Below, piece by piece: positions 10,670-19,803 of a stretch of DNA of 37,299 nucleotides. Under the pieces are notes generated by a model, which saw only the letters and a program-made list of their open reading frames with translations, searched no databases and was not told the origin of the DNA. Each line of letters begins with the position of its first letter. Positions within the stretch are counted from its first letter, which is position 1. Made by a program: the position numbers and the translations under genes. This DNA comes from Erwinia pyrifoliae DSM 12163 (lineage in GTDB: Bacteria > Pseudomonadota > Gammaproteobacteria > Enterobacterales > Enterobacteriaceae), in assembly GCF_000026985.1 (NCBI RefSeq), contig NC_017390.1, positions 1,689,282 to 1,726,580 on the forward strand. The letters are read 5' to 3'.

Positions 10670-11329
10670 CTATTCCGCCTGGTCATCACCGTAATAGAGT
10701 ACGCCCAGTTTGATTAACGGACGCCCCTGGCTTTTACGATGAAGGTTGGTGTCGCGTAGCGAATACACACAGCCGCAGTATTCCTGCTGATAGAAACGTT
10801 CGCGTTTGCTGATCTCTATCATGCGCGCCGAGCCGCCTTTTTTGCGCCAGTTATAATCCCAATAGCTGATGCCGGGATAGGGCGCGGCGGCACGGTCACC
10901 GCAGTCGTTGATTTGCTGCATATTTTTCCAGCGCGAAATGCCCAGCGAGCTGGAGATCACCGGGAAATCGTTTTCCCATGCATAAAGCGCAGTGCGTTCA
11001 AAGCGCATATCAAAGCACATGGTACAGCGCACACCGCGTTCTGGCTCCATCTCCATGCCTTTTGCACGTTCAAACCAGTTATCAGTATCGTAGTCGGCAT
11101 CGACGAACGGGATGCCGTGCTGTTCAGCAAAGCGAATATTTTCTTCTTTACGCAACAGATACTCTTTCTGTGGGTGAATATTCGGGTTGTAGAAGAAAAT
11201 GGTGTAGTCAATGCCGGATGCCTGCAGGGCCTCCATCACTTCGCCGGAACAGGGGGCACAGCAGGAGTGCAGCAGGAGTTTTTTTGCGCCGTCTGGCAGC
11301 GTCAGCAGGTCGCGTTGTGGTGCGCTCAT
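10670..11329 (-). CDS. queH: Epoxyqueuosine reductase QueH
   Basis: A 219-residue protein of the former DUF208 family, which carries out the last step of queuosine synthesis in tRNA and replaces the unrelated QueG. Conserved cysteines expected to hold a 4Fe-4S cluster and perform reduction are present: [10 protein letters not shown] near residues 21-30, [13 protein letters not shown], and CGCVYSL near the C-terminus. The ATG at 11329 (MSAPQRDLL) is preferred to one at 11377, which would add 16 unconserved residues. It is convergent with yedJ and divergent from dcm. Whether queG also occurs in this genome cannot be seen. Confidence 0.9.
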   Translation of the reverse strand: MSAPQRDLLTLPDGAKKLLLHSCCAPCSGEVMEALQASGIDYTIFFYNPNIHPQKEYLLRKEENIRFAEQHGIPFVDADYDTDNWFERAKGMEMEPERGVRCTMCFDMRFERTALYAWENDFPVISSSLGISRWKNMQQINDCGDRAAAPYPGISYWDYNWRKKGGSARMIEISKRERFYQQEYCGCVYSLRDTNLHRKSQGRPLIKLGVLYYGDDQAE

Positions 11330-11483
11330 GGGGACAATTCCAATGCTAATAAGAAAACCGCACCATTGTAGTAGCACCCTGCTGCGCTGTCATTACCCTT
11401 CATCACGTCAGGGATGAATTCTCCTGGTTAAGGACCAGTGAAGTGATAGACTGTCACCCGTTTATTCCTTTTACCGAGTGATT

Positions 11484-12887
11484 ATGAGCGATTTTGACCG
11501 CGTGGCCGCCGGGCCAGGCCGACAGGCACAAGCACGGCAGAAAGAAGACGATGATCGCCAGCTGTTACTGCGCGTGCTGGAGATTTACGATCGGAAGACC
11601 GTAGCAGCGACCTTAGGTAAGGTCAGCCTTCGGGAATGGACGCGAGACTCCGTCAATCGTTGGATTAAAGGCAGTAGAAGCCACACGCTAAATGAAGCTG
11701 AAGTCAGCATGTTGCACAACATGCTGCCGGCACCTCCCGCACATCATCCTGACTATGCGTTTCGCTTTATCGATCTGTTCGCCGGAATTGGAGGCATACG
11801 CAGCGGTTTTGAAGCCATTGGCGGCCAGTGCGCATTTACCAGCGAGTGGAATAAGCACGCGGTGCGCACTTACAAAGCCAACTGGTATTGCGATGAACGG
11901 CAGCACCGCTTCAATCAGGATATCCGTGATGTCACCCTGAGCGGCAAGCCCGAAATCACCGACAGGCAAGCCTACCAGCATATTCAGCAGCAGGTGCCGG
12001 ATCATGATGTGCTGCTGGCCGGTTTTCCTTGCCAGCCATTCTCGCTGGCAGGCGTATCAAAAAAAAATGCGCTCGGACGCGCGCACGGCTTTGAATGCGA
12101 AGCCCAGGGGACGCTTTTTTTTGATGTAGCGCGCATTATTACGGCGAAAAAGCCGGCGATTTTCGTGTTGGAAAACGTGAAAAACCTGAAGAGCCACGAT
12201 AACGGCAACACATTCCGCGTGATTATGGCAACGCTGGATGAGCTGGGCTACGAGGTGGCGGATGCCGACGTCAGCGGGCCGCAGGACCCGAAAATCGTCG
12301 ACGGTAAGCACTTTCTGCCGCAGCACCGGGAGCGCATTATTCTGGTCGGTTTCCGACGCGATCTCAAGCTGCCCGCTTTCAGTCTGAGCGCGTTGCCCGC
12401 ATTGTACCCACTACAGCGTACCCCGCTAAAAGCGCTGCTGGATAGCCACGTTGAGGCGAAATATATTCTGACGCCGACCTTATGGAAATACCTTTATCAG
12501 TATGCAAAAAAACATCAGGCGCGCGGCAACGGTTTTGGTTATGGGCTGGTGGACCCGGCGCTGGAAAACGGCGTGGTACGCACCCTGTCAGCACGCTATT
12601 ACAAAGACGGTTCGGAGATCCTGATCGATCGCGGCTGGGATAAGGCGACAGGAGAGCGGGATTTCGATAACCCCGACAACCAGCAGCGTCGGCCGCGCCG
12701 CCTGACGCCGCGTGAGTGCGCAAGGTTAATGGGCTTCGAGCAGCCCGGCGCACAGACATTCCGTATTCCGGTTTCGGATACCCAGGCTTATCGGCAGTTT
12801 GGCAACTCGGTGGTGGTGCCTGCCTTCGCAGCGGTAGCAAAACTTCTGCTGCCATGGATCGAGCAGGCGGTGCGCCAGCGTCAGTGA
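11484..12887 (+). CDS. dcm: DNA cytosine-5 methyltransferase Dcm
   Basis: A 467-residue C5-cytosine methyltransferase very similar to E. coli Dcm, which methylates the inner C of CCWGG. Motif [13 protein letters not shown] (about 96-107), motif IV with the catalytic cysteine in [11 protein letters not shown] (about 181-191), motif VI ENV near 230, QHRERI and the C-terminal FGNSVVVP are all intact. The first ATG (11484, MSDFDRV) is chosen over an in-frame GTG two codons earlier. The N-terminal extension before the catalytic core is as in E. coli, though its sequence differs. It is followed by vsr, its repair partner, without the overlap seen in E. coli. Confidence 0.95.
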   Translation: MSDFDRVAAGPGRQAQARQKEDDDRQLLLRVLEIYDRKTVAATLGKVSLREWTRDSVNRWIKGSRSHTLNEAEVSMLHNMLPAPPAHHPDYAFRFIDLFAGIGGIRSGFEAIGGQCAFTSEWNKHAVRTYKANWYCDERQHRFNQDIRDVTLSGKPEITDRQAYQHIQQQVPDHDVLLAGFPCQPFSLAGVSKKNALGRAHGFECEAQGTLFFDVARIITAKKPAIFVLENVKNLKSHDNGNTFRVIMATLDELGYEVADADVSGPQDPKIVDGKHFLPQHRERIILVGFRRDLKLPAFSLSALPALYPLQRTPLKALLDSHVEAKYILTPTLWKYLYQYAKKHQARGNGFGYGLVDPALENGVVRTLSARYYKDGSEILIDRGWDKATGERDFDNPDNQQRRPRRLTPRECARLMGFEQPGAQTFRIPVSDTQAYRQFGNSVVVPAFAAVAKLLLPWIEQAVRQRQ

Positions 12888-12968
12888 CAGTCAGGGAATG
12901 TGAAGTGTTGCCGCTACTGCCGCGCCAGTTTTAGCTACACTTATTGTCATCATTGAGGGAATATCAAG

Positions 12969-13436
12969 ATGGCCGACGTTCATACCTCAGCGGTGCGTAG
13001 CAAAAACATGCGCGCCATTCGTACCCGCGATACGGCAATTGAACAACGCCTTGCTGCGCTGTTGAGCGAGCTTGGCCTGCCTTACCGGGTACAGGACAAA
13101 GCGCTGGCGGGGCGACCCGATTTTATCCTGCCTGACTGGCGGGCAATTATTTTTGTCCACGGCTGTTTCTGGCACGGCCATCACTGTCATCTGTTCAAAT
13201 TGCCCGCCACGCGCACGGCGTTCTGGCAGGGAAAAATTGACAGTAATGTCGCCCGTGACCAGCGCCATATTGCCGAGTTGACCGCCAGCGGCTGGCGCGT
13301 ACTGTTGGTTTGGGAGTGCGCGCTGCGCGGAAAAACCAGGCTGCAGGAGCAGGAGATCAGCACGCGTCTGGAGGAGTGGATCTGCGCCGCAGCGGGCAAC
13401 GGCGAGATCGACGAATGGGGTATTCGTCAGCTGTAA
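12969..13436 (+). CDS. vsr: Very short patch repair endonuclease Vsr
   Basis: A 155-residue endonuclease that nicks 5' to the T of T:G mismatches formed by deamination of Dcm-methylated cytosine. The catalytic aspartate D51 sits in GRPDFILPDW, and the family's FVHGCFWHGHHCH metal and zinc cluster follows. Length matches E. coli Vsr. In E. coli vsr starts inside dcm; here 81 nt separate them and vsr has its own ribosome site (GAGGGAATATCAAG before ATG). It ends 3 nt from the stop of convergent yedA. Confidence 0.95.
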   Translation: MADVHTSAVRSKNMRAIRTRDTAIEQRLAALLSELGLPYRVQDKALAGRPDFILPDWRAIIFVHGCFWHGHHCHLFKLPATRTAFWQGKIDSNVARDQRHIAELTASGWRVLLVWECALRGKTRLQEQEISTRLEEWICAAAGNGEIDEWGIRQL

Positions 13437-13439
13437 GGA

Positions 13440-14354
13440 TTAAGGCTCGAAGGTTTTTACCACCGGCCTGGCCGGCAGAAAATATTTTCCCAGCGTCACC
13501 AGAATCACCGCCAATACGATAATGCCCAGCGCCTGCCATTCGCGCTCCGTCAGGCTCTCACCGGCAAAGGCAATACCTAACAGCACCGCTACCACCGGAT
13601 TAACGTAGGCATAGCTGGTGGCGATTGCCGGGCTGACATTGCGGATCAGGAACATATAGGCGTTGATGGCAATCACTGAACCGAACAGGCTAAGGTAACC
13701 GAGCGCCAGCAGGCCATTAAGCGCCGGTGCCTGCGTCAAATGTTCGCCATTGATGGCGCTTGCCGTCAGTAACACGACGCCAGCGGCCAGCATTTCGATG
13801 GCTCCGGCCATCATGCCGTGCGGCAGTTCAACGCGCGATCCCCATACTGAACCAAACGCCCAGCTCATAGACCCCGCGAGGATCATCAACGCCGCCCACG
13901 GATTGCCCGCCAGATGTCCGCCGCTGTTAAGCAGGATAATCCCGACCAGCCCGATGCCGATCCCCAGCCACTCAACCCACCGTGTCGCGATGCCAAACAG
14001 CCGGCTGAAACACATGGCGAACAGCGGCACGGTGGCGACCATGACTGCTGCCAGCCCGGAAGGGACATGCTGGTGCTCGGCTACGGTCACCGCGCCGTTG
14101 CCCATCGCCAGCAGCAGTACGCCAATCAGCGCCGCATTTCCGGCCGCGCGCAGCGGGGGAAGCTTCTCTCCCCGCAGTAACAGCAAAGTCAGCAGCACCA
14201 CGCCAGCCAGTAAAAAGCGCAGCCCGGCCATCATCATCGGCGGCCAGCTTTCAACGCCAATGCGGATAACCAGATAGGTAGAACCCCAAATAAAGTAGAG
14301 AGCAAACAGCGCTGCCACCAGAGGCAGCAGTTTGGGCGCACGGCGTAGTGTCAT
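13440..14354 (-). CDS. yedA: EamA-family drug/metabolite exporter YedA
   Basis: A 304-residue inner-membrane protein with about ten transmembrane segments and two EamA repeats. The first contains ALYFIWGSTYLVIRIGVESW near residues 18-37 and the second the SYAYVNPVVAVLLGIAFAGE segment. It belongs to the RhtA/YedA branch of the drug/metabolite transporter superfamily. The substrate is unknown. E. coli has yedA at the same place relative to vsr and yedI. It is convergent with vsr, with no terminator room between the two stops. Confidence 0.92.
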   Translation of the reverse strand: MTLRRAPKLLPLVAALFALYFIWGSTYLVIRIGVESWPPMMMAGLRFLLAGVVLLTLLLLRGEKLPPLRAAGNAALIGVLLLAMGNGAVTVAEHQHVPSGLAAVMVATVPLFAMCFSRLFGIATRWVEWLGIGIGLVGIILLNSGGHLAGNPWAALMILAGSMSWAFGSVWGSRVELPHGMMAGAIEMLAAGVVLLTASAINGEHLTQAPALNGLLALGYLSLFGSVIAINAYMFLIRNVSPAIATSYAYVNPVVAVLLGIAFAGESLTEREWQALGIIVLAVILVTLGKYFLPARPVVKTFEP

Positions 14355-14515
14355 GTCAGGATCTTCCGGTTAAAATCAGGTTAACAGACTGCAATGTGGC
14401 GAAGATTTTGCCACTCATTGGCAATGAATAGGCATTTTTTTTTACAAAATTTGCACTTGTTGCTCATAATTGCTTAGATCGATTTCTTATTAATATAGCC
14501 AGCCAAAGGTGGGCC

Positions 14516-14791
14516 ATGGGCAGTGTCAAACTGACGGTAAGACGTTTGTATAAACTCAGCGGCGAACGCATGGTGAACACCGAGGCTACGGCGCGTATTT
14601 ATGTAGGCGAACATCTGATCGCTACTGAACAGATCGGTGGAATGACAGAGAGCCCGGTGAGTAAGTACCTGCACCATGCGCAAGCACAAGGCCAGTCGGT
14701 ACGTGTTGAGTGGGACTGCGACGGCATCGCCGATATGGCGGTGAGTGAAGTAGAACTGTGCCCCTGTTGTCAATATGATGAACATAAATAA
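14516..14791 (+). CDS. Small protein of unknown function with C-terminal CPCC
   Basis: A 91-residue soluble protein preceded by AAAGGTGGG 4-5 nt before the ATG. It begins [19 protein letters not shown], is mixed in charge, lacks a signal peptide or membrane segment, and ends [12 protein letters not shown]. The Cys-rich tail suggests metal binding or a redox pair, which is inference only. It ends 11 nt before the yedI start and so is probably co-transcribed with it. I do not recognise a named family. Its good ribosome site and position make it a likely real gene. Confidence 0.7.
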   Translation: MGSVKLTVRRLYKLSGERMVNTEATARIYVGEHLIATEQIGGMTESPVSKYLHHAQAQGQSVRVEWDCDGIADMAVSEVELCPCCQYDEHK

Positions 14792-14802
14792 GGAATGAGA
14801 TT

Positions 14803-15714
14803 TTGGCTGGAAGTAGCTTATTGACCTTGCTGGATGATATTGCCACGCTGCTGGACGATGTTGCCGTTATGGGTAAAGTCGCAGCGAAGAAAACCGCCGG
14901 CGTGCTGGGTGATGACCTTTCGCTGAACGCACAACAGGTCAGCGGGATGAATGCCAGTCGTGAACTGCCGGTAGTATGGGGCGTGGCGAAAGGCTCGTTC
15001 CTTAATAAGCTGATTCTGGTACCGCTGGCGCTGCTGATCAGCGCCTTCGCCCCGTGGGCTATTACTCCGTTGCTGATGGTGGGGGGCGCATACCTTTGCT
15101 ATGAAGGCGTGGAAAAGGTACTGCACAGCCTGCATAAGAACAAAAGCGAGGAGACGCCAGAGGCGCGGGAACAACGGCTGCTCAAGGTCGCGCAACAGGA
15201 TCCGGCCGCTTTTGAGAAGAAGAAAGTGAAAGGGGCGGTGCGTACTGACTTTATCCTCTCGGCGGAAATTGTGGCAATCACTCTCGGCATTGTCTCCGAG
15301 GCACCGCTGCTTAATCAGGTCATTATCCTGGCAGGCGTGGCCATCCTGGTGACCATTGGCGTGTATGGCATTGTGGCAGCTATCGTGAAAATTGACGATC
15401 TCGGCCTGTGGCTGAAGCAAAAAAGCGCGTCGTCCGCTCAGGCGATGGGTGGGTTACTGTTGGCGTCGGCTCCCTGGCTGATGAAAACCCTGACGGTGGT
15501 CGGTACGCTGGCTATGTTCCTGGTCGGCGGCGGGATAATCGTACACGGGCTGCCGCAATTGCATCACCCGATTGCTGAATTCAGCGCGGAGATGCCTGGC
15601 CTGATGGCAGCAGTGGTCAATAATCTGGCTAATCTGGTACTGGGCTTTATCGTGGGTTCGATTGTGCTGTGGGTGGTAAATAGGGTTGGCAAAATGCGTC
15701 AGTCATCCGTATAA
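14803..15714 (+). CDS. yedI: DUF808 inner-membrane protein YedI
   Basis: A 303-residue protein nearly colinear with E. coli YedI. It opens [20 protein letters not shown], has the family segment [20 protein letters not shown] near residues 27-46, and about four or more hydrophobic segments. The start codon is TTG at 14803, supported by homology and by AAGGA upstream. No ATG fits. The function is unknown. It follows the 91-codon gene by 11 nt and precedes a 43-codon gene, forming a probable three-gene unit ending at the terminator near 15927. Confidence 0.92.
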   Translation: MAGSSLLTLLDDIATLLDDVAVMGKVAAKKTAGVLGDDLSLNAQQVSGMNASRELPVVWGVAKGSFLNKLILVPLALLISAFAPWAITPLLMVGGAYLCYEGVEKVLHSLHKNKSEETPEAREQRLLKVAQQDPAAFEKKKVKGAVRTDFILSAEIVAITLGIVSEAPLLNQVIILAGVAILVTIGVYGIVAAIVKIDDLGLWLKQKSASSAQAMGGLLLASAPWLMKTLTVVGTLAMFLVGGGIIVHGLPQLHHPIAEFSAEMPGLMAAVVNNLANLVLGFIVGSIVLWVVNRVGKMRQSSV

Positions 15715-15767
15715 AGGCGGGGCTGAAAGCCGTTTTATCCAGGCTGCCCTTTTTTGTGAGGTGGATA

Positions 15768-15899
15768 ATGCAAGACGATATTTTCGAATTTGATATTGAT
15801 GCAGAGCTGGAGCAGGCGCGCGCGCGCGCCGAGCAGAAAGCAGCAGAAGTTCCTGTCGACCTCGGTGACGAAGCCGATTGCGAAGGCTGTAAAATCTAG
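15768..15899 (+). CDS. 43-residue acidic protein with C-terminal CEGC
   Basis: ATG at 15768 with GAGGTGG 3-4 nt upstream, ending at TAG 15897-15899. The product is MQDDIFEFDIDAELEQARAR followed by an alanine/glutamate-rich helix and a DCEGCKI tail. It is strongly acidic, has no signal peptide, and carries a Cys-x-x-Cys end. A strong terminator follows. The ribosome site, clean helix-forming composition and terminator support a real gene. I do not recognise the family. It shares with the 91-residue protein before yedI a C-terminal cysteine pair. Confidence 0.65.
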   Translation: MQDDIFEFDIDAELEQARARAEQKAAEVPVDLGDEADCEGCKI

Positions 15900-15926
15900 C
15901 CCATAAATGAGACGAGCTTCACATAA

Positions 15927-15957
15927 AAAGCGAGTGCTTAAACGCCTCGCTTTTTTT
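15927..15957 (+). terminator. Rho-independent terminator of the yedI unit
   Basis: AAAGCGAG and CTCGCTTT form an 8-bp stem around TGCTTAAACGC, followed by a run of T. It lies 28 nt after the 43-codon gene. Confidence 0.88.
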
Positions 15958-16079
15958 ATTTCCTGCGTTTTTAACCGCTTAATTTTAATTAACACATGTT
16001 TAACCCGGTATTAACGGAACAAATAATGCTCAGATGCTATAACTAAGGCTTGGATACCCAGTCGGTTGAGAGGTGCTTG

Positions 16080-16259
16080 ATGGACTTTACGATAAGCGAT
16101 GAAGTGCAGCACAAGGAGGGGGGGCCAGCAATGATTGTGACAGGTTTCGCCAGCGGCATGGTTGAGTGCCGCTGGTATGACGGTTTTAGCGTCCGGCGTG
16201 AGGCCTATAGCGCGGAGGAACTGTTGTTGAAGGATTCAGCAGCGCATCTGATGAGCTAA
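16080..16259 (+). CDS. yodC: YodC family protein (DUF2158)
   Basis: A 59-residue protein matching E. coli YodC: VQHKEGGPAMIVTGFASGMV, then ECRWYDGF and REAYSAEEL. The ATG at 16080 is chosen because YodC begins there (MDFTISDEV); an earlier in-frame ATG at 16050 would add ten unrelated residues. The family is small, soluble and of unknown function. E. coli also has yodC beside yedI. It is convergent with the next gene. Confidence 0.9.
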   Translation: MDFTISDEVQHKEGGPAMIVTGFASGMVECRWYDGFSVRREAYSAEELLLKDSAAHLMS

Positions 16260-16285
16260 CCAAAGGACCTGACGCGATAGCCGCT

Positions 16286-16320
16286 TGCCGGTGGGCGATG
16301 CATGATCTGCTCGCCCGGCA
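16286..16320. terminator. Imperfect hairpin between convergent genes
   Basis: TGCC/GGCA and GGGCGA/TCGCCC form a bulged stem with a 12-nt loop between the stops of yodC and the small gene at 16324. No strong T run follows, so activity is uncertain. Confidence 0.35.
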
Positions 16321-16323
16321 CGT

Positions 16324-16647
16324 TTAAAGTTCGTTTTTAAGACAAAATTCTTCCCAGCTCATCCCCAGCGCTTCAGCATGGGAGTGCAGATAGTGCTCAA
16401 TTGCCACAACCATCACTTCTTTATCCGGCTCGGCCAGCTGGATAGCAAACAGCATGCCGTCGAGTTTCTTTTCGCGGACCCAGGCCGCATATGCGCGGTC
16501 TTTTTGCATGGACTGTAGCTGTTCCAGGCTGATACCGAGCGTGGCGGCCTGTTCGGTGGTGAGATTTTCAATGCCGGATTTCAGCGTCGGATGCGCTTCA
16601 AGAAACAGTTCTTTGGCGATGGCGTAATATTCTTCAACGGTTTTCAT
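16324..16647 (-). CDS. Small soluble protein, DUF6388-like
   Basis: A 107-residue acidic, helical protein starting MKTVEEYYAIAKELFLEAHP. The ATG at 16647 is preferred over an upstream in-frame ATG at 16767, which would add 40 low-complexity basic residues. The pattern YYAIAKELFLEAHPTLK, then LTTEQAATLGISLEQLQ, resembles small DUF6388 proteins of enterics and pseudomonads. That assignment is from memory and tentative. No catalytic motif, signal peptide or membrane segment is seen. Function unknown. Confidence 0.7.
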   Translation of the reverse strand: MKTVEEYYAIAKELFLEAHPTLKSGIENLTTEQAATLGISLEQLQSMQKDRAYAAWVREKKLDGMLFAIQLAEPDKEVMVVAIEHYLHSHAEALGMSWEEFCLKNEL

Positions 16648-16922
16648 AGCGGTTCTGCCTGCATAAGTGCCTGGATAGATGCGGGTCACAGTGTACACGG
16701 GGCGCTTAATCGGTGAAAGCCGGGCAGGAGTGCGTCTGTCGCCCTGATTGCTCATTGTGGTCCGCACGGCGGAGAAATTGCCTGCGGCATGACGCCTGTT
16801 AGCGGAAATTAATGGGATATCGCAGAAAGAGCAAAAATGGCTGTGTCATGGCGCATCAGACTTGCGGCAGGGCAGTCAAAAATTATAACTTATCGCGTTA
16901 TTAAGAAAATCAGGATGAAAGA

Positions 16923-17348
16923 ATGAAAAAGTGGATTATCGCTACGGTGGGAGCCATGGTTTTGAATGGTTGCGCAGAGCTGCCAAACTATTCCGGAGCG
17001 GTGAAAACGCCAGCCCCGGCCGAGCTGGTGGGCAACTGGCAAACCTTCGGGCCACAGAGCGGTCTGGTCAGTGACCAGGCGAAAGCCAGCCTGCTTATCA
17101 CCGCACAGGGCGAAACGCTTGACTGCCGCCAGTGGCAGCGCGTGCTGGCAAAGCCCGGAAAGCTGACCCGGGCTGATGACCAGTGGGTTAACGTCAATAC
17201 CCAGCAGCGTGTGATGCCGCTGGAGCTGAAAGGCAACGAGTTGCATTACGACAGGTTAATTTTACAGAAGGTTGCGCAGCCCACGGCCGAGTGTCAGCAG
17301 CAGCTCGACGCCCTGAAGAAGCCGGCTGACAAGGTTAAAACGCGCTAA
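16923..17348 (+). CDS. yedD: YedD-like lipoprotein
   Basis: A 141-residue predicted lipoprotein: MKKWIIATVGAMVLNGC has a basic start, hydrophobic core and a lipobox (L-N-G-C17), so it should be lipidated and exported. The mature part matches E. coli YedD (VKTPAPAELVGNWQTFGPQS; LDCRQWQRVLAKPGKL; a C-terminal TAECQQQLDAL). Two conserved cysteines in the mature part could form a disulfide. Function unknown. It is convergent with amyA, the same neighbourhood as in E. coli. Confidence 0.9.
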   Translation: MKKWIIATVGAMVLNGCAELPNYSGAVKTPAPAELVGNWQTFGPQSGLVSDQAKASLLITAQGETLDCRQWQRVLAKPGKLTRADDQWVNVNTQQRVMPLELKGNELHYDRLILQKVAQPTAECQQQLDALKKPADKVKTR

Positions 17349-17371
17349 ACGCCACGGCCAGTCGTGATAAA

Positions 17372-18868
17372 TCAGTCTGCGACTGGCTGCTGTTCAATGA
17401 CCCATACGCTGACGCTGCCGGGCTGGCAGCGAAACACCGCCGTACCCTGTTCGTCGCTGTTTATCCGATCCGCAACGTGACCGAGATAGTCATACCACTG
17501 CTTTCCGGCGAAGTTCCCCCCCAGTTCCAGCGTTTTCTCTCCCGCGCCGCTGTTCGACATTATCACCACGCAGCCGGGAAGTTCTTCCGTACCGCTGCGG
17601 GAAAAGGCGATACAGTCAGGATTGTCGAACCACTCGCGCTGCGCCCCGTGGGCGTACAGCTGCCTGGCGCGCACCAGCGCTTCAAGTTCGGCAATGATCG
17701 GGATATCAATTTGATACTGTTCGCCGTCGTTGCCTTCATCTTCGTAGCTGGCACCAAAGAGGTCGGGATAAAACAGCACGGGAACTCCATTTTCACGCAG
17801 CAGGATCAGCGCGTAGGCCAGCGGCTTAAACCAGGGTTCTACCGGTGCTTCCAGCGCCTGGAGCGGCTGGGTATCGTGGTTGGCAACAAGGGTCACCGCA
17901 TGCCACGGGTCGGCCGCCACCAGCGTATTGGTGAATATCTGGCTGAGATCGTAATCGGCTCCCTGTTTTGAGGCACGGTGGAAGTTCATCTGCAGCGGAG
18001 CGTCAAACAGCATGGTTTTGCCTTCAACCTGATGAATATACTGCTGCAGCTTATCCACCTCGTGTGACCAGTATTCCGCGACGATAAACAGCGGTTCTTC
18101 GGCCACCTCCTGCACATGCTCAATCCACTCTTTATAAAACCAGGCAGGGATGTGCTTCACCGCGTCGAGACGAAAACCGCTGCAGTGCACTTCATCCATG
18201 ACCCAACGCGCCCAGTACTTTAGCTCCTCGGTCACCGCGTGGTTGCGGAAATCGATATTGGCACCCATCAGATAATCGAAATTGCCCAGCTCGTCATCCA
18301 CCTGCTGGTTCCAGCCTTCGCCGGTATAATCATTAACGATTTTAAACACGCCGTTCTCATCGGGGTTTTCAATATGATCGACGCCGCTGAAGCACTTGTA
18401 GTCCCAGGTAAACTGCGAATACTGACCACGACGTGCCGGAAAGGTAAAGCGCGTCCATGCCTCTGCCTCCAGCACCTCGGGATCGATTTCCTCGCGATTA
18501 TCCGGATTAACGCGGTTAACCTGTATCTGCTCTTTTTCGTCGGCACCCATTTTATGATTCAGTACCACATCAAGGAGCACCCCCACGCCGTGGGCTTTCA
18601 GTGTTTCAACGGCGTGCAAAAGTTGCTGTTTGTCACCGTATTTGGTGGCGCGTGAACCTTTTTGATCGAATTCTCCCAGGTCAAACAGATCGTAGCTGTC
18701 GTAGCCCACCGAATAACCGCCGGATTCGCCTTTATACGCCGGGGGCAGCCAGACGGCGCTGATACCCATCTCCGCCAGCCACGGCGCACGTTCTGCCGCT
18801 TCCGGCCAAAGTTTGCCGCCTGTGGGGTAATACCAGTGAAAAAACTGCAACAGCGTGAGATTGCGCAT
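17372..18868 (-). CDS. amyA: Cytoplasmic alpha-amylase AmyA
   Basis: A 498-residue GH13 alpha-amylase with no signal peptide, so it should hydrolyse alpha-1,4-glucans inside the cell. The catalytic set is visible: nucleophile Asp in [10 protein letters not shown], acid/base Glu in [11 protein letters not shown], and the transition-state Asp in [10 protein letters not shown]. The second ATG (18868, MRNLTLLQ) is preferred over one two codons earlier because GGA lies 8 nt before it and E. coli AmyA starts MRN. Sequence is close to E. coli AmyA throughout. It follows fliDST in the same orientation, as in E. coli. Confidence 0.95.
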   Translation of the reverse strand: MRNLTLLQFFHWYYPTGGKLWPEAAERAPWLAEMGISAVWLPPAYKGESGGYSVGYDSYDLFDLGEFDQKGSRATKYGDKQQLLHAVETLKAHGVGVLLDVVLNHKMGADEKEQIQVNRVNPDNREEIDPEVLEAEAWTRFTFPARRGQYSQFTWDYKCFSGVDHIENPDENGVFKIVNDYTGEGWNQQVDDELGNFDYLMGANIDFRNHAVTEELKYWARWVMDEVHCSGFRLDAVKHIPAWFYKEWIEHVQEVAEEPLFIVAEYWSHEVDKLQQYIHQVEGKTMLFDAPLQMNFHRASKQGADYDLSQIFTNTLVAADPWHAVTLVANHDTQPLQALEAPVEPWFKPLAYALILLRENGVPVLFYPDLFGASYEDEGNDGEQYQIDIPIIAELEALVRARQLYAHGAQREWFDNPDCIAFSRSGTEELPGCVVIMSNSGAGEKTLELGGNFAGKQWYDYLGHVADRINSDEQGTAVFRCQPGSVSVWVIEQQPVAD

Positions 18869-18935
18869 AGACATGTTCCATTTTCAACCGAGGTGAAAAT
18901 GAAGTATGCGCGAGAGCGGTGGAAAAGCGCGGGCC

Positions 18936-18959
18936 GGCGCGAATTTATTTTTTCGCGCC
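18936..18959. terminator. Hairpin between fliT and amyA
   Basis: GGCGCGAA and TTCGCGCC form a perfect 8-bp stem around a T-rich 8-nt loop. It could end fliDST transcription before amyA, but the following minus-strand T run is short and displaced. Confidence 0.4.
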
Positions 18960-19006
18960 GATGCAAAACGGGCGCTGAGTCAGGCTGACCCAGCGAGAAA
19001 TGAGCA

Positions 19007-19375
19007 TTATCCGTGGGTACGGGTAGGAAATAACACCACTCCGGCGCTTTGGCTGTAGGCACTATTGACGGATTTCTGGCGGCCGGCTTGCTGGATTTGC
19101 GAGGAGATTTCCTCCTGACGATACTGGAGCAGTTGCTTTATTTCCGCTTCATTATCAAGGATGTGACGCAGCACCGGGCGCAGCAGATCCTGAGTGTGGG
19201 ACGTAACGTGTTGCTGCTGCATCGCCTGCGTCAGCTTTTCCACGGCGCTGAGATAATGATTCACTTCCCTGTTGGTCAGTTCTTCCCACTGACTGTTCGC
19301 AGCCAAACGCAGCATAGACTGGCTGTGGGTCAAAATATCCTGATAGAGCGCGAACAGATACCGGGCATTATTCAT
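19007..19375 (-). CDS. fliT: Flagellar export chaperone FliT
   Basis: A 122-residue helical protein, third gene of fliDST. It begins MNNARYLFALYQDILTHSQS, matches the FliT pattern of amphipathic helices (LLRPVLRHILDNEAEIKQLL) and has the expected length. In enterics FliT chaperones the FliD cap protein and antagonises FlhDC; both roles are by homology. It starts 12 nt after the fliS stop, so it is co-transcribed. FliT diverges quickly, so the call leans on position as well as sequence. Confidence 0.9.
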   Translation of the reverse strand: MNNARYLFALYQDILTHSQSMLRLAANSQWEELTNREVNHYLSAVEKLTQAMQQQHVTSHTQDLLRPVLRHILDNEAEIKQLLQYRQEEISSQIQQAGRQKSVNSAYSQSAGVVLFPTRTHG

Positions 19376-19387
19376 GAGTAAAACGTC

Positions 19388-19786
19388 CTAAACCAAAGCG
19401 GTGGTGCCAGAAACCTCTTTCCAGGCATCGGCAATATTGCGCAGCAGCGCTTCAACTTCTTCAATACCTTCAGCATCGTTATCCAGGTTAGCGCGCAGCA
19501 GGCGGTACACCATATAACGGTACAGTTCTGCCAGGTTGCGCGTTAACTCGTCGTCACTGGTTGCATCCACACCCGGCTTCAAACCGTTATCGATGATGTT
19601 TATCGCTTTGGAAAGCGACTCTCCTTTTTTTACCGTGTTACCGTCCAGCAAAAACAGACGAGCGCGCACCAGGGCGCTAAGCGCCCCGTCGAACAGTAGG
19701 GTAATCAGCTGGTCGTTGCTGGCACTCATTACTGCACTTTCTACGCCGATTTTTGCATAGGCTTTCGTACCGCTGGCACTATACAT
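19388..19786 (-). CDS. fliS: Flagellin export chaperone FliS
   Basis: A 132-residue helical chaperone for FliC export. It starts MYSASGTKAYAKIGVESAVM, carries the family segment QLITLLFDGALSALVRARLF near residues 27-46 and ends with the ALLRNIADAWKEV helix. It starts 17 nt after fliD and precedes fliT by 12 nt in a classic fliDST operon. Length is typical. Confidence 0.95.
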   Translation of the reverse strand: MYSASGTKAYAKIGVESAVMSASNDQLITLLFDGALSALVRARLFLLDGNTVKKGESLSKAINIIDNGLKPGVDATSDDELTRNLAELYRYMVYRLLRANLDNDAEGIEEVEALLRNIADAWKEVSGTTALV

Positions 19787-19803
19787 TTTGGCTCCTTACC
19801 TTA

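Noticed and set aside
15816..15830. GCGCGCGC dinucleotide run as a possible phase-variable repeat
   Set aside because: Only about six units long and within codons for Ala-Arg-Ala-Arg-Ala of the 43-residue protein; too short to claim slippage-based switching.
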